DNA from: Mytilus galloprovincialis | Taxonomy: Eukaryota; Mollusca; Bivalvia; Mytilida; Mytilidae | DNA length: 64,000 nucleotides | Assembly (NCBI RefSeq): GCF_965363235.1 | Contig: NC_134846.1 | Location: 71,336,724-71,400,723 of the forward strand | Reading direction: 5' to 3' | Shown here: positions 49,101 through 61,100 of the stretch, piece by piece | Position numbering within the stretch: position 1 is the first letter of the stretch | How the letters are laid out: every line of letters starts with the position of its first letter | Notes under the pieces: model-generated | Databases searched by the model: none | Told to the model about the DNA's origin: nothing | What the model saw: the letters and a program-made list of their open reading frames with translations, nothing else | Translations under genes and position numbers: made by a program

Positions 49101-52100
49101 AGTAGAAACTGTCAAATCAAAATAGTGGTACAATATGGGCAACTAAACATGATTTGTCAAACAGTCTCTGTGGAGTCAAAGCATTCATATACATGTAGTA
49201 TTTTAAAAGGACACTATTACCATATCCCCTGAAGAGCAGGATAATTTTACAATGAAAACAAAATTATGAATGTTGTAAGTTTGTGTGTGTGTGGTTCATT
49301 ATTGAAATAACTATAAACTTACAGCTCTCCTTTCTACTGTCTGTATATCATATTCCTCCTGGGGTTTATAGAAACACAGACAAATTCCTGATCGTCCAGC
49401 TCGTCCAGTTCTACCTGATCTGTGAATGTAAGACTCTACATCTTTAGGTGGACTACATTGTATTACGAGGTCAATTTCTGGGATGTCTAACCCTCTTGCT
49501 GCTACATCAGTAGATATCAATACTTTACATTTACCGTCTCGGAAACTCTACAAAAACAAATGAACTTTTAATTTAAAGACAAATATTATAACATGTGCTG
49601 TATAAATCCTAACATTGTATTGTAACTGTATGAATAGTAATAATTATCATTGTGTATTATATCCTTATGGTATTTATCAAAGAATTCAAAATTCAATTAC
49701 AAATTGAGAAAAATCCTGTTTAATTCATATAAAAAATTTCAAAATGCGAGTTTAAATTATTGCTATTGCAATAATTTAATGTAAATTATTGCTATTACAA
49801 TAATTTAATGTCGCAATAATTTCTGTATTTACAGTAGATGACAATGACTGCATGGTGACTACACTACCTTGAGTACTCTTTCTCTTTTCATCTGTGGAAT
49901 ATCTCCATGTAAAACTTCACAGTCCTGTTTGATAGATGGACTAACTGCTAACTCATCTGCATCACGTTTTGTTTGACAGAACACCATTGTTCGTCCATGG
50001 TTACCACTGTAAACTTTAATAACATCCCCAATGGTTGATGCTCTATCAAAGTAACTACATTTAATGGCTAAATGCTGAAAAACAACAAAATAATATATGA
50101 AAACCTATCCATTTATTATTATTTTGTTTTACAGATGTACAAATATTCAATTATTTTAAATCTGAATAATGACAAACACTTCAAGTCATATGAAACGAGT
50201 AACCGTTAAAAAGTATAATGGTAAAAAAATATTTTAATCGGTCAGTGTTGTTGTGAAAACATGGCAGCTAATTAATGGTCGTGTTTTGAAGCCAAAGTTT
50301 AACGATTGTCACCTGTTTGTCAACAATCAACAAAGAAGCATGAATATTCAGGTAAGCACATGTATAACAGGTACAATAAGATATATAATTTGTAGTTTAT
50401 CATGCTGAAGGAGCGATGTTTACATTTTGTTTTCATTTCGCACTTGCGTATTGAGATCACTGTACGAGAAAGAACTTGCTGCATACGGAAAACATGTCGA
50501 CCAATTGTTTGCTGGAAGCAAGCAATTAAAAACAAGAATGTGTCCAAAGTACACGGATGCCCCACTCAATCATTTTCCATGTTCCATGGACCGTGAAATA
50601 GGGTAAAAATCTAATTTGGCATTAAAATTAGAAAGATCATATCATAGGGCACATGTATACTAAGTTTCAAGTTGATTGGACTTCAACTTCATCAAAAACT
50701 ACCTTGACCAAAAACTTTAACCTGAAGCCAAAAACTTTAACCTGAAATTTGCACTATCATTTTCTATGTTCAGTGAACCGTAAAATTGGGGTCAAAACTC
50801 TAATTTGGCATTTAAATTAGAAAGATCATATCATAGGGCACATGTATACTAAGTTTCAAGTTGATTGGACTTCAACTTCATCAAAAACTACCTTGACCAA
50901 AAACTTTAACCTGAAATTTGCACTATCATTTTCTATGTTCAGTGAACCGTAAAATTGGGGTCAAAACTCTAATTTGGCATTTAAATTAGAAAGATCATAT
51001 CATAGGGCACATGTATACTAAGTTTCAAGTTGATTGGACTTCAACTTCATTAAAAACTACCTTGACCAAAAACTTTAACCTGAAATTTGCACTATCATTT
51101 TCTATGTTCAGTGAACCGTAAAATTGGGGTCAAAACTCTAATTTGGCATTTAAATTAGAAAGATCATATCATAGGGCACATGTATACTAAGTTTCAAGTT
51201 GATTGGACTTCAACTTCATCAAAAACTACCTTGACCAAAAACTTTAACCTGAAGCCAAAAACTTTAACCTGAAATTTGCACTATCATTTTCTATGTTCAG
51301 TGAACCGTAAAATTGGGGTCAAAACTCTAATTTGGCATTTAAATTAGAAAGATCATATCATAGGGCACATGTATACTAAGTTTCAAGTTGATTGGACTTC
51401 AACTTCATCAAAAACTACCTTGACCAAAAACTTTAACCTGAAATTTGCACTATCATTTTCTATGTTCAGTGAACCGTAAAATTGGGGTCAAAACTCTAAT
51501 TTGGCATTTAAATTAGAAAGATCATATCATAGGGCACATGTATACTAAGTTTCAAGTTGATTGGACTTCAACTTCATCAAAAACTACCTTGACCAAAAAC
51601 TTTAACCTGAAGCCAAAAACTTTAACCTGAAATTTGCACTATCATTTTCTATGTTCAGTGAACCGTAAAATTGGGGTCAAAACTCTAATTTGGCATTTAA
51701 ATTAGAAAGATCATATCATAGGGCACATGTATACTAAGTTTCAAGTTAATTGGACTTCAACTTCATCAAAAACTACCTTGACCAAAAACTTTAACCTGAA
51801 ATTTGCACTATCATTTTCTATGTTCAGTGAACCGTAAAATTGGGGTCAAAACTATAATTTGGCATTTAAATTAGAAAGATCATATCATAGGGCACATGTA
51901 TACTAAGTTTCAAGTTGATTGGACTTCAACTTCATCAAAAACTACCTTGACCAAAAACTTTAACCTGAAGCGGGACAGACGGACGAACGGACGAACGAAC
52001 AGACGGACGAACGGACGCACAGACCAGAAAACATAATGCCCCTCTACTATCGTAGGTGGGGCATAAAAAGTAAACTTCTTCTAAATTTGGACAAATTTTA

Positions 52101-55100
52101 GGATTTTCTTGAGAATAAAGCCATTTAGTTATAAAAAGACATATGCGTAATTTTTTTTTATCTTTATAAAGTTTCGTATGACTTTAAATTCTATTAATTA
52201 TTTGTTTTCCCCTAAATAACTGCGGATAAATTGACAAACTCAAAATTACATAAAATTAAAACTTAAATCCTATTCAATTGAAAATATCTTACCTCTACAT
52301 TTTTACTAGTACGATTTTCCATATTGCCAACAAGAACAATTTTTTCAACATTGTTTCCAAAATATTTCTTGCCAGTTTGTTGAACCCATGGCGGCAAAGT
52401 AGCAGAAAAAAGAAGGGTCTGTGGTTTCTTCTCTATCTCTAAAATTGCATAAATAAGTTTCATAAAATTTGATTATGGCAAACTTAAGTTGGAGAATGGA
52501 AACAAAGAATTCAGCAATTTTTCCATTTGTCAAGGGAGGTAATTCTCAAACAGTAAAAGAGACACCACTAAAATTCAAACTTGATCTGTTTTTTTGTGCA
52601 CTTTGTGGTAATAATCATTGTGTATTAATTTCATAACATTTGGTTAAATTTGAGGCTTACTTCAATAAGGTAATTGAAAAGAAAAATTCAGCAATGTTTC
52701 CATTGTACAGGGGCATAACTCTAGACAAAGTGACACCACATTAATTTGAAATTATTCTTTGTTTTGTGGTAATCAGCATTAAGTATTAGCAGTGATTTTG
52801 CTAGCGCTACAAAAGGGTTTTTCACATTGATGAAACTATTTCAAATCAATTTCGTCACCTAAATTTTGAAAGCGTAAAAATATTTTCGCATTAAAATATT
52901 ATAAATTTACCCATCTTTATGTTTTTGACAAGTTTATGACCCCCAGGTAATTAACATTTGCAACAGGTGTTACAAGTTGTGATAACTAATCCACTATCGC
53001 CATCTGATGGGTTACTAATCCGTTAATTACCAATAAACCATATAAATGACCATCATAATTATTTTCCCCCGAAAAAATCAGTCAGTCTGCATTTCAGCAT
53101 CCAGGAGTATATATAGTTCGTCATTTGATCAAAATTGTTTCCTCCCAGACAGTTCGCATTTGAATTTCAATATAACTCAAACGATCACAATTTGAAGTTC
53201 ATATGTCGTAGATTCGTCATTCAAATGTTTTTCGTCAAATCTGATATAAATTTTCATCAAAAACTTTCGACAATTTCCATTTTAAATATAGAACTTTATT
53301 CAAAACGTTCAGAAATGTTTTCACAAGTCAAATAAGTGCTTCCTGTACGGTGTACTATGCATGCGTAAAAATATTCCTATGACTATTTATAGACACCAAA
53401 AATGTAAAATACGATCATTTAGTACCAATTAAAGGAGAGAGACAAATATATATCTCTTACCAAAGGCATTTAAATTGAAAAACGATAATTTCCTGATGAA
53501 TCCGGACTCGTTTTGAATTTATTTTCCATGTGTCACTTCCTGTTTTCATGTCATTTTAAAACAGAAAGTAGAAAACATGATCTATTGGCTATTCTTGATT
53601 TGTTTACAACCTCCATACAATCGTTCAAATTTTATTCAGTTCCAACTTAATAGAAATGATGTCCAAATATCTATTTAGACGTTTTATAAGGATAATGAGT
53701 ATGCAGTGAGATAATCCTTGCAAGTAAATTTCCTTATTCTAAAAAAAAATAAAACTAACTGTCGAGAAATTGTTAACTAAATTTCCGGATCCCATGTCAG
53801 AATCTTTCATAATAAGGGCCAATACAGTCAAATCATACAATAAATGCCAATCATGAATAAGTCCTTTAAAATCTTAAAAGTCAAAGATGAAGCTAGAAAT
53901 ATACATCATTGGTCCCTTGCTGTTACACAAAAATAGGTTGAACTTAATAGCACGCAAAAGTGACTAAAGCCTTCAAAATCCTAGCTTAAACCCAAAGTAT
54001 TAGTTTTATTATATTTGGTTGAGGCAAACTAAAGTTAGAGAACAGAATCAACAAGAATGTGTCCCAAGTACAAGGATACCCTTTTTCTATGATCAATGGA
54101 CCGTGAAAATGGGGGAAAATCTCTTAATTTGGCATTAAAATTAGAAAGATCATATCATAAGGAACATGTGTACAAAGTTTCAAAAACTTTAACCTGAAGC
54201 GGGACAGACGGACGAACAGACAATGTTAATTGATGTACACTATATCTTTTTTTTTTTACCCTTTTCCATTAAAAATTAATAACAGAGGTCTGTCTCTAGT
54301 ATACAGGCGCACCCATTCACACTCCATGATTAGTGGACCATAGGAATAGTTTTAAGTCACTGGCATGCTGTAATACTGTATAGCGGCTTATTTTCACGGA
54401 TAGAACAAAATCATCAAAATAAATTCTGCAAATTAAAAAGTGCACATGCGAAGGTATTGATAAAAGTTTGAATCTGCCAAAATATTTTGTATATCTTATT
54501 CAATGAAAATTGCGAAATTTTACACCGGCGAAAATAACACGCTATACTGTCTGGGTCAAGATGCGTATTAGTTTATCCATAGGCAGTAATGGTAACATTT
54601 TCTTCTGTTGCTCAGTCTAAGTCGTTAACTTGGGTATGTGTGATGGCTCGTTTCAAAGCTGAGACATTTTGACATATGTGGTTAAATTTTTGGGATACTA
54701 AGTGAGATTACTTTTCCCGTAAATTAGCAAACCCTGAGTATCCTTTTGTGATGCTGCTCCTCGTGGTAAAAAATCCCATTTTTAACACAATAAGTTCTCA
54801 ATAAGTGTCAAATATCACTACACAGAGATTTTTTGTTTACACATGACTTCTGAGTTCCTCATTTCAAGGCGCAATAGGGATATTGTCCCGTCTACCATAT
54901 TATAAACATCTTACCTGCCCCATAGGCATGCTGTAATATACTGTCTACCATATCAGCAAAACCCATATCTAACATCTGGTCCACTTCATCTAACACTACA
55001 TGTTGTAATTTAGTTAGATCAAGATTTCCTCTTTCTATATGGTCATATATTCTGCCAGGTGTCCCAACCAGAATATCAATTCCAGTTCTCAGGGCATATT

Positions 55101-58100
55101 CTGAAACATAAATTAATTTATTCACTTCTACTTTGAGACATCATAACTTGTTCCATCAATGGGACATTGCATAACTGACTTTATCTTTAATATTCATTTT
55201 TGTAATCAGCAATCAGGAGGTATCTTAAGAAAAAAACTTAACATGTTTACTTTTATGATTTACAGTTCCATTTTTCTACCTAAATCCCTACCAGTTGAAA
55301 TTTCTTACCTTGTGGTGCATAGGGTGAGCCCCCATATATGCAGAATGCTGATAGATTTGTACTAACAGAAGAAAAATCTTCACAGACTTGTTTAGCTAAC
55401 TCTCTAGTAGGGGCCATTACCAAAACCTACAAAAGAAATTTAATTTTCAACAATATAACAAGGTGACTGCAATATAAATCTATTACCTAACAAAAATCAT
55501 TATGTCTACAGATGGACAAAAAGCAATTTAAATAGGATGTCAGCACAGATTTGTCTTGCCCATCATGTCCCTCTTTTCACTTAACAAAAGGCTGCATGAC
55601 TGAAACAGTATCATATTTTATCTAGTAATTAAAACTATTAAAGTTTAAGTTGAGATTAAAACTATTAAAGTTTAAGTTGAATTGTCCACCATTCCCATCT
55701 TGATGGCAAATGGATTTATTTCTCTCACACTTGTCCTACTTTAAAACTGATGAAATTCTGAGCAGTGGTAAATTTGGCGTCTTGCTTTAGATAGAATGTA
55801 ACAGAAATTATGATTTGATTCGTTCATTGTGATATGTCAAACACATGATTCATTTCCTTAATAACTGATATCGTAACTGAGATATGATTCCAACAGAAGA
55901 ACATTTGTCTTACCTTTGGTGCCCTAATAACTGATATTGTAACTGAAATATTCCAACATTTGTCTTACCTGTTGTGCCCTAATAACTGAAATTGTAACTG
56001 AGATACGATTCCAACATTTGCCTTACCTTTGGTGCCCTAATAACTGATATCGTAACTGAGATACGATTCCAACATTTGTCTTACCTTTGGTGCCCTAGCT
56101 GTTTTCTTTGTTTTGTCACATTTCTGTAGGAGCTCCACCAATGGCAGAGCAAATGACAGCTGAAACAAAAATAATATAATTATTTCCCCCTTGTAGTTTC
56201 AAATATGAATTAAAGATGTGGGGTACAACTCAATGACACCTAGTGAAAGCTTAAATTGTCAAAATTAAAAACCACCTACATTTTGTATGCCAGTAAGAAC
56301 ATATCAAAATGAGAAAATCATTGGTTGAAGGGTTCTCAAGATATTGCACAGAAACAACTTTTTTTCTTGTACATTTGAACTGGCTTAATTGTGTAATTTT
56401 TTTCTTAAAGGGAACCTCAAACATGGCAAATATACTGGACTTGACCAGGATTTAGATTTAAATAGTTTGACTCATCAGTGAACTGTCCATTGAGCAAGTG
56501 AGAATTTTTTCAGGAACTCATCATAGTTATCAACACAATAAGGTTGGTCTGCATGCAACTCAATATTATATATATTTTACCATTGATTTAATAATAAACA
56601 GCTGCACATGATAAGCCCTTTTTTTAAAAGAATAAAGTTCAATAACTTCTCAATGTCAAATCATAAATTCATGAAAAACTAAAGGGAAGTTATCTTAATA
56701 GATTTTAATCAGTTTCATGATAAATACTGAAAGCATTTTCTGAAAACTGGAATATAATATTTAAGAATGAAATCACATTTCTCCGAAACCTAAAATTTAA
56801 AATTAATAAAAATCGAAAGGAGCTTGTCAATAGATATAAACAATTCCCTTAAGTTTTATGAAAAAACTGCTGAGAGCATTTTTGAGTAAGTGTCCAAAAA
56901 CTGGAAAATCCCCCTTTTTTTAATAAAAAAAACCCAACAACACAAAACTCAAAAACTTAAAATCCTAAATTTATAAAAAAACAAAAGCAAGCTCACGCCA
57001 AAAGATGTAAACAATTCACCAAAGTTTCATGCAAATTAGTTCAAGTGTTTTGAGATATTGTGCGACATGTTGTAGATGGACAGAAACAGTATACCATCAT
57101 ACGTCCAGTAAACAGGCAAATAAAAACTAAGACTTACAGTTTTGCCAGTTCCAGTCCCTAAAAAAGAAATAAAAGTTCTACTATAAATAAAGGTCAAGGA
57201 TAATATAGGTAATAGATAATATAGGTCACAGGTTTCTAGACTAAAATATTCAAGTCCAATATAAAAGTCTGCTATAAAAATTTGTGAACTAATGAAAAAA
57301 AATAATGCAACCAAGTGATCTAATTCCTATCTAGTCTTTTTTTTGGCTATAATTCATTATTAATGTGGTAAATATGAAAAAAAATATTAAAAGACTTGTT
57401 TAACCCAACCACAATTGTGCCTTTACGAAGACGTCTGATTCATTTCTAGTTTATTGTTGTTTGTCTTTGTTTATTTGTATGTTCATAATACAATGTAGTC
57501 AGGTGGTCAGTCGTACTGTTCAGTATTTATGGTGATTCCTATTCATCTTTTCATGCATTTGATATTTTATAGTGTGTTTTTCTATGTTGTGATGTTATGC
57601 TATTGTTTCAGAAAAAGGGAGAAGGTTTGGTACCATTAAAACGTTTAATCCCACTGCAAATGTTTGCACCTGTCCTAAGTCAGGATTCTGATGTTGATGT
57701 TTGTGATTTATACGTTTCTTATACAGATTTGAGCGTTGGTTTTCTCGTTTGAATGGTTTTACACTAGTAATTTTGGGGCCCTTTATAGCTTGTTGTTCCG
57801 TGTGAGCCAAGGCTCTGTGTTGAAGGCCGTTCATTGATCTATAATGGTTTACTTTTATAGATTGTTATTTGGATGGAGAGTTATCTCATTGGCACTCACC
57901 ACATCTTCCTATATCTATTTAGTGTCACGGGTTATTGACTTGCTACAATGCATCTTACTGAGATTTCTCATTCATGTAATTTATATTCATTTTAAATAAG
58001 ACGATAATAAAGACAACAACAACCATTAATTACCACATGGTAAGAGTTTATTCTGTTGACGTGTTTAGCCAACGACTTCCACTTCAGGTGTTTGTTCACC

Positions 58101-61100
58101 TTGTTCAAATTCATTTTAATTGTCAACAGTTAAATTTAAATTAGAATTAACATGCCAATGACATGAATACTTTTTTTCTTTGGCGAAGTAAAATTACTTA
58201 CGTGCTTGCGCAATCAGATTTTTTCCTTCATACACAATGTTATATGTCTTGGCTTGTATAGGAAATAAGTAAGTTACTCCTCTTTCTGAAAAATAAATCA
58301 TATCTTATATCTCATATAATCCAAAGTTGTACATGTAATCATGTGGGATTTAATAGTGTCCCTCATGAAATAATGTCTACTTGTCCTGTGGGTTGACACT
58401 ATTTCATGGCTTTTGCAGTAAAAATCTGTCCCCTTCAGGGCCAATATTTCATGGCAATGGACATTATTAGATACCAAAATTCTATGAAAAAATGTCCAGG
58501 TGGACACTTTTTCACAGACACTATTATGTCTCACAATCACACGCAATGGCTTTATAAAATGGCAATTTATTGTTTAGATTTAGTCTCATTTCTTATATTA
58601 TATATTATCTTGGAAGAGATTATTACTGCTACAACAGGGGTTTATCTGGGTATTTTGGGAAAAAGGACCCTGGCCAGTTTTGGGAATTTTTTAGCGCAGT
58701 TTTCAATGAAATTGGGAAAACAACCAATATACCAGATGTTAGTTTTAGTGTGTTTAGTTCATTACATTTGTTTTTAAATATAACAACATGGCATTAAAGT
58801 TTATTTGAGTATCAAAATAATGAGTTCTAACTTTTTAAAGGATTGTTATTTTTTTTTATTTTGACATGAAAATTTGTGAACTAAAATATTTTGAGTTCTG
58901 TATAAAATATATCCTATTTCTATTTTCTTTTATCTATATCTTTTACTTTTCAATTTTAGTGTTGCTATGATAGCTGTCACATGTTTGGTTCTTTTCATTT
59001 TTTATTAACAGTATTTGACTGACAAACCCGGAATTATATACTTGTTCGTTTCCGGATTTGATCTGGTTTTAGTAATTTCCCACACTTCCTGTTTATTTAT
59101 GGCAGGCATTGTTTGTCAAATGTTGTTTGTCATTCAATATGTTTCAACTTGGATTTACACATTACTTGTTGATGATTTTTTACATAAAGCTAGCTGTTGA
59201 ATAAAATAAACATCTCTGTCATGAATAATAAAGATGAAAATAAATTTTGTGATCATTTGGGAATTTTGCTCCCAAAATTGGGAAAAATGTAGGGTTTTTG
59301 CCGTTGGGAATGGGTCCGAAAACCGGACCCTGTGGAATGCTAGAAAAATCCATGTACAATCATCTTAGGCCAGGACTTTTAAATTTGTTGGTTAACGGAT
59401 CCGCCAACCTGATTTTGCAGATTTCAAGAATAAAAAGAAAATTGACTTTTCATACTTTTTTATTCTAATCTACATACACAGTTAGATTTGGCATATCAAA
59501 GAACCCCAATTATTCAATTTTTGATGAATCAAACAGTTTAATTTTGGACCCTGATTTGGACCAACTTGAAAACTGGGCCAATAATCAAAAATCTAAGTAC
59601 ATTTTTAGATTCAGCATATCAAAGAACCCTAAGGATTCAATTTTTGTTAAAATCAAACTAAGTTTAATTTGGACCCTTTGGACCTTAATGTAGACCAATT
59701 TGAAAACGGGACCAAAAATTAAGAATCTACATACACAGTTAGATTCGGCATATCAAAGAACCCCAATTATTCAATTTTTGATGAAATCAAAGAAAGTTCA
59801 ATTTTGGACCCTTTGGGCCCCTTATTCCTAAACTGTTGGGACCAAAACTCCCAAAATCAAACCCAACATTCCTTTTATGGTCATAAACCTAGTGTTTAAA
59901 TTTCATAGATTTCTATTTACTTACACTAAAGTTATGGTGCGAAAAACAAGAATAATGCTTATTTGGGCCCCTTTTTGGCCCGTAATTCCTAAACTGTTGG
60001 GACCTCAAATCCCAAAATCAATCCCAACCTTCCTTTTGTGGTCATAAACCTTGTGTTTAAATTTCATTGATTTCTTTTTACTTATACTAAAGTTATTGTG
60101 CGAAAACCAAAAATAATGCTTATTTGGGACCTTTTTTGGCCCCTAATTCCTAAACTGTTGGAACCAAAACTCCCAAAATCAATCCCAACCTTCCTTTTGT
60201 GGTCATAAACCTTGTGTCAAAATTTCATAGATTTCTTTTCCCTTAAACTAAAGTTATAGTGCGAAAACCAAGAATAATGCTTATTTGGGCCCTTTTTGGC
60301 CCCTTATTCCTAAAATGTTGGAACCAAAACTTCCAAAATCAATCCCAACCTTCCTTTTGTGGTCATAAATCTTCTGTTCAAATTTCATAGATTTCTATTG
60401 ACTTAAACTAAAGTTAGAGTGCGAAAACTAAAAGTATTCGGACGACGACGACGACACCAACATCATACCAATATACGACCAAAAAGTTTTCAATTTTTGC
60501 GGTCGTATAATAAAAAAAATATTGTCCAGTTGGATAAAAAACGGGAATGCATGACAACAGATTAACCCGATATTCTCGTTTTTCCAGTGGACGAGTCTAT
60601 CATGTTTTTGACACTTGTGTTGAAACTTATTTTCGTACGAAGTTTTTACATTTTTTTTCTTTATCAGTTTTCATGCTTGAAATCATAATTCACCAAGTTT
60701 TCTGGAATTGATTAAGAGCTATGTGAATCTGTTTTTCTTGTTTGTGAAATGACGATTTAATTTCGTCTTTGTCCTTGCACCCCCCTTTTTTTACGGGAAA
60801 TTATTAGAATGTCATACGATGTTTATGATCTCCCTCATGCATAGCTCTGATTCCTTTCACAGATTTGGCTATACTTTTTGGACCTTTTGGATTATGGCTC
60901 TTCATCTTTTATATAAGCTTTGGATTTCAAATATTTTGGCCACGAGCATCACTGAAGAGACATGTATTGTCGAAAGGTGCATCTGGTGCAGTAAAATTGG
61001 TACCGTTAATGTTATTATGACAGCTGATCAATAAAATCTAAGAAATGATGACAAAATAGCATAACAAACATATTAACAAGTTGGACACAGGGTTACTTTA

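Larger units (their letters stand above)
50530..52070 (+). mobile_element. Helentron/HINE-like tandem-core element, family 2 (expanded copy)
   Basis: Left end AACAAGAATGTGTCC and GGATGCCCCACTC, then about eight cores, then an ACGG/ACGA microsatellite (51975-52018), and right end ATGCCCCTCTAC loop GTGGGGCAT followed by AAAAAG. Left ATGCCCCAC is the inverse of right GTGGGGCAT. It lies in a helicase intron and encodes no protein. Confidence 0.78.

Noticed and set aside
58406-58797. Overlapping frames of 123 and 75 codons in helicase intron 1
   Set aside because: No motif, no splice support and repeat-like surroundings; left as unassigned sequence.
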